From NCBI RefSeq assembly GCF_006539825.1, contig NZ_BJNT01000005.1, positions 1-64,000 on the forward strand: a stretch of 64,000 bases of DNA. Reading direction: 5' to 3'. The notes under the pieces are model-generated. The model was not told where the DNA came from. It worked only from the letters and a program-made list of their open reading frames with translations, and did no database searches. Below are positions 8,528 to 17,469 of this stretch, piece after piece. The position numbers and the translations under genes were made by a program. Source of the stretch: Corynebacterium variabile (lineage in GTDB: Bacteria; Actinomycetota; Actinomycetes; Mycobacteriales; Mycobacteriaceae). Position 1 is the first letter of the stretch, and every line of letters starts with the position of its first letter.

Positions 8528-9748
8528 TCAGACCTCGAAGTTGCTGAACAGCAGTGTGGCGAGCGCCAGCCCGAGCACGATGTTGAACAGGGTGGCCGCA
8601 GCGAAGACCGCTACAGGCTTCATCCCTGCCTCCCGCAACGCCTTCGCCTCGAACTCGAGACCGACCGAGACGAAGGCGAGAGTCAGGAAGTAGTCCCGGA
8701 AACCCTTCACCGCACTGTCGACACCATCGAGGTCCGCCTCCGACAGGAACTCCGCCGCGACGGTCACGGCGACCGACGCTGCGATGAACCCCAGGACGAA
8801 CTTGGGGAACCGGTGCCAGAAGTCGATGGCCCTGATCCTGGGAGCACTCTCATCGCGCTCCACCCTGAGAGCGAACCAGGCGGTGAGCGCGACCGCGACC
8901 ACACCGATCAGGGCGTTCTGGGTGACCTTGACGATCGATGCGATCTGCAGCGAGTCCTCCCCCGCCGGTGCACCGGCCGCCGAGACAGCAGCCGTGGTGT
9001 CGATGTTGCCGCCGATCCATACACCCGCCACCGCCGGGGACAGCCCCAACAGGTCAGCCAACCAGGGCAGGATGGAGATCGAGGGCAACTCGAAGGCGAT
9101 GACCATCGTGGCTGTGTAGGCGAGGTGTTCCTTCTTCGCTTTCACCGCGCCGGCGGCGGCGATCGCCGCGCTCACGCCGCAGATCGAGACCGCCGAGGAG
9201 GCCAGGGCGTAGTTGAGTGCGTTGGCGTTGCCGATCTGGCTGAGGCCGGTGTAGATGTAACTGCCGAGTCCGGGGCCCAGAGCGTAGGCGGCGATGGCCG
9301 CCACCCCCATGGACATGTGTGCGGACACGCGGATTCCCGTGATGATGACCGGCCAGGCGAGAGGAAGGCGGACGCGGAAGAAGACCGCCACCGAACTCAT
9401 GCCCTGTCCCCGGGCAGCCTCGACCAGGTCAGGTGAGACCGCCTGGAGACCGACCACCGCGTTACGCAGAATCGGCAGGACAGCGTAGAACACGACGATG
9501 ATCACCGAGGGCAGGGTGCCGATGCCGACGAGTGGGATCATCAGGCCGAGGAGGGCGAGCCCCGGATTGGTCAGACCGATCGCGGGCAGGGCGTTGGCCA
9601 CCGGTGCCAGGGGCCGGTAGTTGGTCACCAGGACGGCGAGCGCCAGCGCGATCACGGTCGCCAGGATGATCGCCTGGACGACCAGACTCGTGTGTTGATA
9701 GGAGCGGAAGAGGATGTCCTGCCACCGCGCATCGAGGAATTCGCCCAC
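8528..9748 (-). CDS. In-frame chimera: OpuC-type ABC permease N-part fused to YeiH-type membrane protein C-part
   Basis: Residues 1 to about 180 read as an osmoprotectant ABC permease (OpuBB/OpuCB type): VTNYRPLAPVANALPAIGLT, GIGTLPSVIIVVFYAVLPIL, and the EAA-like loop EAARGQGMS before VRLPLAWPVIITGIR. From about residue 184 it is the second half of a YeiH/UPF0324 putative sulfate exporter: SSAVSICGVSAAIAAAG, GVWIGGNIDTTAAVSAAG, and FVSVGLEFEAKALREAGMKP. The first half of YeiH and the end of the permease are missing. The junction falls near 9195-9210 with no stop or frame change. No Opu ATPase or binding protein lies nearby. GTG start with GTAGGA upstream. Either part may be inactive. Alternatives are a natural fusion, a deletion scar or an assembly join. 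Confidence 0.75.
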   Translation of the reverse strand: MGEFLDARWQDILFRSYQHTSLVVQAIILATVIALALAVLVTNYRPLAPVANALPAIGLTNPGLALLGLMIPLVGIGTLPSVIIVVFYAVLPILRNAVVGLQAVSPDLVEAARGQGMSSVAVFFRVRLPLAWPVIITGIRVSAHMSMGVAAIAAYALGPGLGSYIYTGLSQIGNANALNYALASSAVSICGVSAAIAAAGAVKAKKEHLAYTATMVIAFELPSISILPWLADLLGLSPAVAGVWIGGNIDTTAAVSAAGAPAGEDSLQIASIVKVTQNALIGVVAVALTAWFALRVERDESAPRIRAIDFWHRFPKFVLGFIAASVAVTVAAEFLSEADLDGVDSAVKGFRDYFLTLAFVSVGLEFEAKALREAGMKPVAVFAAATLFNIVLGLALATLLFSNFEV

Positions 9749-9883
9749 AGGGTTCCTACCCGGGACTCGAAACAGACCGAACTGTCTCTAACCGGGAATC
9801 ACCTTTCCCTGCGCCTGGCGCGGCACACGAGAGTTCCATTCAGCCTGAAAAGTCGCCCACTGCGGGCTGCGGCTGCTCCGGGG

Positions 9884-10063
9884 TCAGCGGTCGATGGCCG
9901 CGTCCACCGCTCTGGCGACCCGCACCGTGCGTTCGACGAGAGTGCGCAGGACGCCGACGTCCACCTTGGCGAGACGGGTGATGTGCAGACAGCCGGTCGT
10001 CGCACGGTGCGGGCCGGTGACGCGGTCGAGTACCTCGGCGTACGGGGTGTCCGACGGGGACAT
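9884..10063 (-). pseudogene. Fragment resembling the C-terminus of a DUF1801-type protein
   Basis: A 59-codon frame from an ATG at 10063 ends at TGA and reads TTGCLHITRLAKVDVGVLRT followed by LVERTV, much like the closing part of DUF1801/YdhG-like domains. An in-frame TAG lies 18 bases before the ATG, so nothing of the domain's body remains. It sits between the chimeric permease gene and the acetyltransferase gene, fitting a local deletion. It might instead be an unrelated short protein. Confidence 0.35.
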
Positions 10064-10089
10064 CGCGGGGGCCTTGACCTACATGGACG

Positions 10090-10593
10090 TCAGCGTCCTG
10101 CGAGGTTGGCGAGGTTCTCGCCGACGAGACGCTGCGTGGTCCATTCGTCCTGCGGCGCTGCACCGATCGACCGGTAGAAGGCGATGGACGGCTCGTTCCA
10201 GTCCAGCACCGTCCACTCCAGGCGGGTGTAGCCACGGTCGACGCAGATCCCGGCGAGTGCTTTCAGCAGTGCGGTACCGTAGCCGTGTCCACGGTATTCC
10301 TGGTGGACATAGAGGTCCTCCAGCCAGATGCCGTGGCGTCCGGTCCAGGTGGAGTAGGAGAGGAACCACAGGGCGATCCCGCGGATCTGGCCGCCCTGCT
10401 CCACCACATGCGCGAAGGCCTGCGGGGTCTCCCCGAAGAGGGTTTTCGTGAGCATCTCCTCGGTGTTCTCCACCGCGTCCGGCTCCTTCTCGTAGACGGC
10501 GAGGGCACGGATGCAGTCGAGGATGCCGGGGACGTCGGCCGGGCGGGCGCGGCGCACGACAGCGCCGTCGAGGAGGGTGGTGGGGGCAGTCAT
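10090..10593 (-). CDS. GNAT acetyltransferase, diamine/SSAT-like
   Basis: The 167-residue protein matches the spermidine/spermine N1-acetyltransferase subgroup of GNATs: LAVYEKEPDAV near residue 31, LWFLSYSTWTGRHGIWLEDL near 75, the acetyl-CoA loop YRGHGYGTALL near 100, and EWTVLDWNEPSIAFYRSIGA near 125. It probably transfers acetyl from acetyl-CoA to a primary amine. The spacer upstream (10594-10752) is unusually AT-rich for this genome and contains repeated GTATAAA elements on the minus strand that could be its promoter. Confidence 0.88.
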   Translation of the reverse strand: MTAPTTLLDGAVVRRARPADVPGILDCIRALAVYEKEPDAVENTEEMLTKTLFGETPQAFAHVVEQGGQIRGIALWFLSYSTWTGRHGIWLEDLYVHQEYRGHGYGTALLKALAGICVDRGYTRLEWTVLDWNEPSIAFYRSIGAAPQDEWTTQRLVGENLANLAGR

Positions 10594-10752
10594 GTGGCTG
10601 ATGCTACGCGTGGCGCGAGTGGGAGCAGCGGCGGGCTTTTGCGTGTTTTATACCCTTTGTACTTTTTATACTTTCTCACGGTGAATGATGTGCTCTGGTC
10701 GGCCTCGCGGGACGTCAACCGACAAGAGGCGGGAGAGGAGCAGGTAGAGACG

Positions 10753-11556
10753 TCAGACGCCCACAGTGACGGCGGCAGTCAACCGGTCCAGGTCCTGCTC
10801 CGTCAGTCCCAGACCGTCGGTGGCGTACCCGCGGATGCCGCCGAACAGGGTGTCGACCTCGGCGAGAGCGGTACGCAGGTACTCCTCCCGCACGCCCAGC
10901 ACGGGCAGCAGTGCGTCGGGATCCCCGCCCTGCTCAGCGAAACGGTCGAGCACCGGCTGCAGTGCGGGCAGCAGGTCTGTGTTGGTGCGCAGGTAGTCCT
11001 CGGTGACGGCGTCCTCGTCCACCCCGAGCAGCAGCATCAGGGACGCCGCGGCCCAGCCGGTGCGGTCCTTGCCGGTCGTGCAGTGGAAGAGGACGCCACC
11101 GGTGTCCACGTCATGTCCGGTGACCTCGGCAGGTCCGGCGATCCCGAGGAACAGTTCCCGGTAGCTGCGCAGGGCACTCGGCAGGGTCACGATGTTCCGG
11201 TAGGTGCCGGTCATCCGCTCCACTGCCGCACCACCACCGAGAATCTCGGTGAGGCGACGGGGATCGGCCAGCACTTTCGCCAACTGTGCGCCCGTCGTTG
11301 CGCCGGAATCAGCCAGGACGTCGAGGTGGACAGTGGTCATCCCGTCCGGGAGCAGGTCAGGATGCTTCTCGATCTCGGCGGTGGTGCGCAGGTCAATGAC
11401 GCGGCGGATGCCGAGGTCACCGAGAGCGTCACCACCGGCGGGTTCCAGTCGACTCAGGTCGACGGAGCGGAACAGCACCCCCGGCGCGATGACCGTGCCG
11501 TGGCCGGTGCGGTGACCACCGAGGTCACGGAAATTGGGGAGTCCGGGGATGTCCAT
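10753..11556 (-). CDS. PtpB/LipA-type protein tyrosine (lipid) phosphatase
   Basis: The 267-residue protein has the P-loop HCTTGKDRTG (Cys-X5-Arg) near residue 165, preceded by GVLF. The opening LPNFRDLGG and the FRSVDLSRL and VIDLRTTAEIE segments define the MptpB-like family of triple-specificity phosphatases. It is expected to remove phosphate from phosphotyrosine, phosphoserine or phosphoinositides. The ATG chosen has GAGAGGA in front; an upstream ATG adds nine residues without a ribosome site. No signal peptide is visible. Confidence 0.88.
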   Translation of the reverse strand: MDIPGLPNFRDLGGHRTGHGTVIAPGVLFRSVDLSRLEPAGGDALGDLGIRRVIDLRTTAEIEKHPDLLPDGMTTVHLDVLADSGATTGAQLAKVLADPRRLTEILGGGAAVERMTGTYRNIVTLPSALRSYRELFLGIAGPAEVTGHDVDTGGVLFHCTTGKDRTGWAAASLMLLLGVDEDAVTEDYLRTNTDLLPALQPVLDRFAEQGGDPDALLPVLGVREEYLRTALAEVDTLFGGIRGYATDGLGLTEQDLDRLTAAVTVGV

Positions 11557-11623
11557 CGGCGTCCTCTCTCGGGAATCAGGCACTGGGTCCGGAGCCTACC
11601 CGGGTGCACGACAGAGATGCCGC

Positions 11624-12133
11624 TCAGGCGCGGACCATCTTCACGATGCCCACGACCGTTCCGCCGAGCAGGAGGACCAGGCCGGGCAGAAGAATGACCA
11701 GGATGTTGATGTCGGTGAGCATGCCGGCAGCGATGCCGAGGTAACAGACCACCAGCCCGGCATTCAGCCAGACCATCATCTGTTCACCGACGCGGTACAT
11801 CGCCTGGGCGTTGCCCTCCGTGAACTCCTTCGGATAGTTGAAGATCCGTGGGCGCGATGAGAGCCAGTGACATCCACCGATGCACGCCAGCATGATCAAC
11901 GAGAGCCACAGGATCGTCGACTTCGATCCCCAGTCGTCGGCGTCCCCACCGGTGCCGAAGTGGACGGGCACCGTGTCCGGCATGCCCGGGTAGCGGACGA
12001 GCACCCACACGGTGACGGCTGCGGTGGCTACCAGGACCAGTCGGCGGAGCCATACAGTGACCGGCCCGGTGGTGTGCGTCCGCTCCGGGCGCCCGGACCC
12101 GTTCTTCACTTTCGCCGCTGCTCCGCTCGCCAT
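11624..12133 (-). CDS. DUF1648-type membrane protein
   Basis: The 169-residue protein has about four hydrophobic segments (residues 27-46, 74-90, 120-136, 143-165). Between the first two is VPVHFGTGGDADDWGSKST, the hallmark loop of DUF1648, seen in anti-sigma-like and SdpI-type membrane proteins; the function is unknown. TAGCCT ends 6 bases before the ATG, so the mRNA is probably leaderless. Confidence 0.78.
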   Translation of the reverse strand: MASGAAAKVKNGSGRPERTHTTGPVTVWLRRLVLVATAAVTVWVLVRYPGMPDTVPVHFGTGGDADDWGSKSTILWLSLIMLACIGGCHWLSSRPRIFNYPKEFTEGNAQAMYRVGEQMMVWLNAGLVVCYLGIAAGMLTDINILVILLPGLVLLLGGTVVGIVKMVRA

Positions 12134-12209
12134 ATTCTCAGGCTAGCAGGGGGGATAGGAGGTCAATGGCTGTCTGACGGCTGCCTCCGGACCGCCCGGG
12201 CTCCCCGCA

Positions 12210-12280
12210 ATGTCGGCATCTTGGGGTCTGAGGATGGAAATCCAGCGCAAAACCATCCTGCGATCCCAAGATGCCGACAT
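12210..12280. repeat. 71-bp long hairpin element between genes
   Basis: The arms ATGTCGGCATCTTGGG (12210-12225) and their exact complement (12265-12280) are continued inward by GTC/GAT pairing, two mismatches, and AGGATGG/CCATCCT, leaving a 15-base loop. It sits 20 bases after the stop of the first acyl-CoA ligase gene. There is no T tract on either strand, so it is not a typical terminator. It may protect the mRNA end or be a dispersed palindromic element. Confidence 0.8.
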
Positions 12281-12300
12281 CGGCGGAAGGGAGAAGCAAG

Positions 12301-13917
12301 CTAAGCACTCAGCGGTACGTCCCGCAGGTCCTTACGCAGGATCTTGCCGGTGCCGGACTTCGGGATGACGTCCGTGAACTCGACCATCCGGATCTTCTTG
12401 TACGGTGCGACCCGCTGCGCCACCCACACCATCAGCTCCTCCTTGTCGATCTCCAGTACATTGCCGTCCAGACCGACCTGCGGCACGACGAACGCCCTCG
12501 GTACCTCCTCACCGTCAGACTCCCTGCGGTAGCCGACGACCGCGGCGTCCGCGATGGCTTCGTGGCTCATCAGCAGCGCCTCGAGTTCCGCCGGCGCGAC
12601 CTGGTAGCCCTTGTACTTGATGAGCTCCTTCGACCGGTCGACGACGTACACGTTGCCCTCGTGGTCGTACTGGACGATGTCACCGGTACGCAGCCAGCCG
12701 TCGCGCATGAGCGTGACCTCGGTGGCCTCCTCGTTGTTGAGGTAGCCCAGCATGACCTGCGGACCTCGGATCCACATCTCGCCGGCGTCGGACCGCTCCC
12801 CCTCGTTGCCCGGCGGCAGAATCTCGGCGAAGTCCGCATCGGTGAGGTCAACGACCTTGCACTCCGTGTTCGCGACCGGCAGGCCGATGGATGCCAGCGG
12901 AGTCTCACCGCGGGTGGACACGTGCGTCACCGGGGACGCCTCGGTCATCCCGAAGCCCTGCAGCACAGCGACCCCGAGCCGCTTCTGGACCGCATCGGCG
13001 AGCTTCTCGTCGAGCGCCGCCGCACCGGAGAGCACGGTGGTCAGCGAGGAGATGCCGTACTGGTCGACCAGCGGGTGCTTGGCCAGCACCACGGCGATCG
13101 GCGGGGCGACGAAGGTGAAGTCGATGTCGTGGACCTGGTGCAGTTCCAGGAACCGCGGCAGGTCGAAGGCCGGCATGGTGACGATGTGCAGCCGGTTGTA
13201 CAGCGAGGTGTTGAGCAGCACGTTCATCCCGTAGATGTGGAAGAACGGCAGCACGCACATGATCGTGGAGTCCGGCGTCTGACCGTTGGCCATGAGCAGC
13301 GGACCACACTGGACGATATTCGCGACCAGGTTCCGGTGGCTGAGCTCCACGCCCTTGGGGACGCCCGTCGTGCCGGAGGAGAACGGCAGTACCGCGATGT
13401 GGGTGGCCGGGTCGAACGCCACCTCCGGTGCGGCATGACCCTCCGCCAGCAGGGACGCCAGTCCGTTCGCCTCATCGGCGAGGTCGATGACGGCGTCCTC
13501 GGCGAGTCCGGCGTCCTTCGCTCCCTCGACACCGGCGGTCCCGAGCGCACCGACGGTGAGCATGAGGGACGCCCCGGACGCGGTGACCTGCTTGGCGATG
13601 TCCTGGGCGGTGCCGAGGGCACCGACGGTGGTGACGGTCGCCCCGGCCCGCATGATCCCGTGGAAGGTCACGACGAAGGCCAGGGAGTTCGGGGCGTGGA
13701 GCGCCACGACATCGCCGACGCCGAGTCCTCGGTGGGCCAGTGCCCCGGCGAAGGCGTCCACCTGGTCGCGGAGTTCACCGTAGGTGGTCACCGATCCGGT
13801 GGCCGAGTCGGTGACGGCGACCCGACCTTCTTCCTCGGGAGTCAGGCCTGCGAACAGCACGTCATAGACGCTGACCTCGGGAATCTCGATGGTGCGGTGG
13901 GGACTGGGGACTGGCAC
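12301..13917 (-). CDS. Acyl-CoA ligase (AMP-forming), 4-coumarate-CoA ligase-like
   Basis: The enzyme activates a carboxylic acid with ATP and CoA. The 538-residue protein has the AMP-binding P-loop LPFSSGTTGVPKGVELSH, the GFGMTEASP motif, and the C-terminal hinge GWLRTGDIV with YKGYQVAPAELE and catalytic PKSGTGKILRKDL. It is a close paralogue of the ligase at 19442. The GTG at 13917 has GAGGAG 5 bases upstream and is preferred to the GTG eight codons earlier. A -10 with a palindromic operator immediately after it points to repressor control. The position beside the TetR/ACAD operon suggests a fatty or aryl-aliphatic acid substrate. Confidence 0.92.
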   Translation of the reverse strand: MPVPSPHRTIEIPEVSVYDVLFAGLTPEEEGRVAVTDSATGSVTTYGELRDQVDAFAGALAHRGLGVGDVVALHAPNSLAFVVTFHGIMRAGATVTTVGALGTAQDIAKQVTASGASLMLTVGALGTAGVEGAKDAGLAEDAVIDLADEANGLASLLAEGHAAPEVAFDPATHIAVLPFSSGTTGVPKGVELSHRNLVANIVQCGPLLMANGQTPDSTIMCVLPFFHIYGMNVLLNTSLYNRLHIVTMPAFDLPRFLELHQVHDIDFTFVAPPIAVVLAKHPLVDQYGISSLTTVLSGAAALDEKLADAVQKRLGVAVLQGFGMTEASPVTHVSTRGETPLASIGLPVANTECKVVDLTDADFAEILPPGNEGERSDAGEMWIRGPQVMLGYLNNEEATEVTLMRDGWLRTGDIVQYDHEGNVYVVDRSKELIKYKGYQVAPAELEALLMSHEAIADAAVVGYRRESDGEEVPRAFVVPQVGLDGNVLEIDKEELMVWVAQRVAPYKKIRMVEFTDVIPKSGTGKILRKDLRDVPLSA

Positions 13918-13949
13918 AGGGGCTCCTCGGGCGTCGGGCACGGTTGGCG

Positions 13950-13967
13950 CGTTTCAGTTTTGAAACG
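13950..13967. promoter_or_regulatory. Palindromic operator of the first acyl-CoA ligase gene
   Basis: CGTTTCA-GTTT-TGAAACG is a perfect 7-4-7 inverted repeat directly after the -10 of the ligase promoter. It resembles but does not match the 19-bp operators at 15414 and 21090 (shared AACTGAA core on the minus strand), so the same or a related TetR repressor may bind. Confidence 0.6.
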
Positions 13968-13995
13968 AGACTAGCCCCTTGGGCCGGCTCCGTCA
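13968..13995 (-). promoter_or_regulatory. Promoter of the first acyl-CoA ligase gene
   Basis: TGACGG (13990-13995), a 16-base spacer and TAGTCT (13968-13973) fit a housekeeping promoter; the -35 overlaps the stop codon of the upstream phosphatase gene. Confidence 0.5.
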
Positions 13996-14721
13996 GCCGA
14001 AGGTCCGCAGCGGATGCCGTCCTTCCGCGTCCAGGCCATCCAGATGGGCGTGCTCATTGAGCGACCGCAGTGACAGCCGGGGCGCCCCGTCGACCCCGGG
14101 CTTCACCCCCAGCACCGTCACCGACGCATTGAGCACGGTGGAGATCAGGTCACTCCAGGACGCCCCGGGCAGTGTCTCGGCGACACAGGCCGCGATCGGA
14201 CCACCCGAGCTCACGACCACCACGGAATCGGCATCCAACGCCAGGTCGGCGGCGGCGAAGAGTCCGGTCCGGACGGTCTGCCGGAAGTCCCCGAACTCGG
14301 GTCCGGTCGTCCACTCGTCGATCGCGTCCGTGAGCGCCCGGTTGACCTCGTCAACCTGGGCGCGGGGCAGCTTGCCGGCCTTCGCCCGCTTCAGTGCCTC
14401 GGTATGGCCCGGGTTCTCCCGGAACCAGGGGGTGAGGATGTCGCCGAAGCGGATCTCCTTCCAGGCGTCGTCGACGGTGGGCGTGACGGAATCCAGGGCG
14501 GCGGCGACGGCGGCGGCGGTGTCCCGCTGCCTGACCAGGGGACCGTGGATGACCGGGGTGTGGGCGGGGACCCTGCGTGCCAGGGCACGTCCGACGGTCT
14601 CCGCCTGGTGTCTCCCCAGGTCACTCAGTCGGTCATAGGCTTCCTCAAAGCCTCCGTCGGAGGCGTTGTCCAGGGCGTTCTGCCCGGCCTGCCCGTGCCT
14701 GACCAGGTAAATAGCGGACAT
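13993..14721 (-). CDS. Histidine phosphatase (phosphoglycerate-mutase-like) family protein
   Basis: The 242-residue protein opens with YLVRHGQAGQN, the RHG phosphohistidine motif, followed by GPLVRQRDTAAAVA and the second catalytic histidine region VVVSSGGPIAACV. The last motif reads SGGP where many members have a His before GG, so the exact activity is uncertain. It is a general phosphatase rather than a glycolytic mutase. AAAGGAG stands 5 bases before the ATG; the longer frame upstream overlaps the tetR promoter and is rejected. It is divergent from tetR with 40 bases between starts. Confidence 0.78.
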   Translation of the reverse strand: MSAIYLVRHGQAGQNALDNASDGGFEEAYDRLSDLGRHQAETVGRALARRVPAHTPVIHGPLVRQRDTAAAVAAALDSVTPTVDDAWKEIRFGDILTPWFRENPGHTEALKRAKAGKLPRAQVDEVNRALTDAIDEWTTGPEFGDFRQTVRTGLFAAADLALDADSVVVVSSGGPIAACVAETLPGASWSDLISTVLNASVTVLGVKPGVDGAPRLSLRSLNEHAHLDGLDAEGRHPLRTFG

Positions 14722-14746
14722 GAATCTCCTTTCGATGCGGCCAGCG

Positions 14747-14752
14747 TATACG
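14747..14752 (+). promoter_or_regulatory. -10 element for a leaderless tetR transcript
   Basis: TATACG ends 9 bases before the tetR ATG and lies inside a small CGTATACG palindrome. No ribosome-binding site precedes the ATG, so transcription probably starts at or next to the start codon. Confidence 0.45.
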
Positions 14753-14761
14753 ATCTGCCCC

Positions 14762-15421
14762 ATGAGTGACTCAGGTAACACCACATCCTCCGACCGCGAA
14801 GCCCGCGCCGAGCGCCGCCGCGAGGGGATCCTCGCCGCCGCGCGGACGGTGTTCCTCCGCGACGGCTACCACGACGCGAAACTCACCGGAGTGGCCACCG
14901 AGGCCGGCTGCTCGGTGGGCACGCTCTACACCTACTTCGCCGACCGGGACGCCCTGCTCGCCGCGGTTCTCGCCGACGTGGAGAACGAGATGCGCTCGGC
15001 GGGCCACCAGGACCAACGACCCGACCGGAGCACCGGGGCCGGGGGTGCACGTCTCACCCCCGCCGATCAGATCAGTGCGACCAACCGCGCGTACCTGGCG
15101 TCCTACCGGAAGAACCGGTCGATCATGGCGCTCATGGAGCAGGTGGCCCAGGCCGACGAGAACTTCAGTCGGCAGCGGCTGCTGCGTGCGGACGGGTTCA
15201 TCGACCGCAACGCCCGCGCGCTGGAGCGCCTGACCACGGAAGGCGCGATCACGGTGGAGGACCCGGAAATGACCGCGATGGCACTGTCCGCCGCCGTGTC
15301 GCGGATGGCGTACATCGTCTGGGTCGACGGCAGGTACCCCGACACCGACGACGTCTTCGAGCGGCTGTGCGCCACCGCGGACCGCATCTGGCTCGGAACT
15401 CTCGGACTCCCGGTGAACTGA
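14762..15421 (+). CDS. TetR-family regulator of the acyl-CoA locus
   Basis: The 219-residue protein has an N-terminal helix-turn-helix (ILAAARTVFLRDGYHDAKLT, then GVATEAGCSVGTLYTYFADR) and a helical ligand domain. It heads the same strand as the SDR/ACAD/kinase operon 26 bases downstream. Its stop codon lies inside a perfect 7-5-7 operator; a nearly identical operator controls the second acyl-CoA ligase gene. The simple reading is a repressor released by an acyl-CoA, as for FadR/PaaR-type TetR proteins; this is inference. Confidence 0.88.
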   Translation: MSDSGNTTSSDREARAERRREGILAAARTVFLRDGYHDAKLTGVATEAGCSVGTLYTYFADRDALLAAVLADVENEMRSAGHQDQRPDRSTGAGGARLTPADQISATNRAYLASYRKNRSIMALMEQVAQADENFSRQRLLRADGFIDRNARALERLTTEGAITVEDPEMTAMALSAAVSRMAYIVWVDGRYPDTDDVFERLCATADRIWLGTLGLPVN

Positions 15422-15432
15422 ATCACAGTTCA
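15414..15432. promoter_or_regulatory. 19-bp operator of the SDR/ACAD/kinase operon
   Basis: TGAACTGAATCACAGTTCA is a perfect 7-5-7 inverted repeat covering the tetR stop codon. A plausible -10 (TAGGTT, 15436-15441) follows, so a bound repressor would cover the -35 and spacer. The copy at 21090 matches at 17 of 19 positions. Confidence 0.75.
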
Positions 15433-15447
15433 TGTTAGGTTGGTCGC

Positions 15448-16242
15448 ATGACCACCTACGATTTCACCGACCGCACCGCCGTCGTCACCGGCGGCTCTCG
15501 CGGCATCGGCTACGCCACCGCCCACCTCCTCGCCGCGTCCGGCGCGAACGTCTTCCTCACCTCGCGTATGGCGGAAGCCGCCGAGGAGGCCGCCGCACAG
15601 ATCACCGCCGACCTCGCCGACACCACCGGAGCCGGCACCGTCACCGGACTCGCCGGCCACGTCGCCCACCCGGAAGCCGCCGCCGCAGTCTGCGCCGCCG
15701 CCGTCGAGGCCACCGGACGCCTCGACATCCTCGTCAACAACGCCGGGACGAACCCCGCCTACGGCCCCGTCGCCGACCAGGACCCCGCGCTGGTCGCCAA
15801 GGTCTTCGAGATCAACTCCACCTCTCCCCTGGTCTGGATCCGCGCCGCCCTCGACGCCGGACTCGGCGCAGAAACCACCGGATCGATCGTCAACATCGCC
15901 TCCATCGGCGCACTGACCATGGAGGACGGCATCGGCATCTACAACTCCTCCAAGGCCGCCCTGCTCCACCTCACGAAGCAGCTCGCCCGCGAGCTCGGCC
16001 CCCGCGCCCGGGTGAACTCGGTCGCCCCCGGCGTGGTCCGCACCCGCCTGTCCGAGGCCCTGTGGAAGGACCACGAGGACGCGGCCGCCGCCACCTCCCC
16101 GCTCGGCCGGATCGGTGAGCCCGCCGACATCGCCGACGCCGTGGCCTTCCTCGCCGCCCCCAGCTCCTCCTGGATCACCGGCACCAACCTCGTCGTCGAC
16201 GGCGGGCAGCTCGTCGGCACCTCCAGCATCTCCGGAAAGTAG
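15448..16242 (+). CDS. Short-chain dehydrogenase/reductase (SDR)
   Basis: A 264-residue classical SDR, with TGGSRGIG cofactor loop near residue 15, NNAG near 97, catalytic Ser in VNIASIGA, and the YNSSK catalytic Tyr-Lys pair near 165. It ends with ITGTNLVVDGGQLVG as is usual. It is first in an operon with an acyl-CoA dehydrogenase and an ACAD11-type kinase, so it probably oxidises a hydroxyacyl intermediate. The ATG sits 7 bases after TAGGTT, suggesting a leaderless mRNA under the operator at 15414. Confidence 0.9.
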   Translation: MTTYDFTDRTAVVTGGSRGIGYATAHLLAASGANVFLTSRMAEAAEEAAAQITADLADTTGAGTVTGLAGHVAHPEAAAAVCAAAVEATGRLDILVNNAGTNPAYGPVADQDPALVAKVFEINSTSPLVWIRAALDAGLGAETTGSIVNIASIGALTMEDGIGIYNSSKAALLHLTKQLARELGPRARVNSVAPGVVRTRLSEALWKDHEDAAAATSPLGRIGEPADIADAVAFLAAPSSSWITGTNLVVDGGQLVGTSSISGK

Positions 16243-16250
16243 GCACCACC

Positions 16251-17459
<1,209 letters not shown>

Positions 17460-17469
17460 GAAGGACGCC

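Noticed and set aside
13993-14721. Glycolytic phosphoglycerate mutase (gpmA)
   Set aside because: It has the RHG motif but lacks the conserved gpmA segments and the usual second His context; a general histidine phosphatase is safer.
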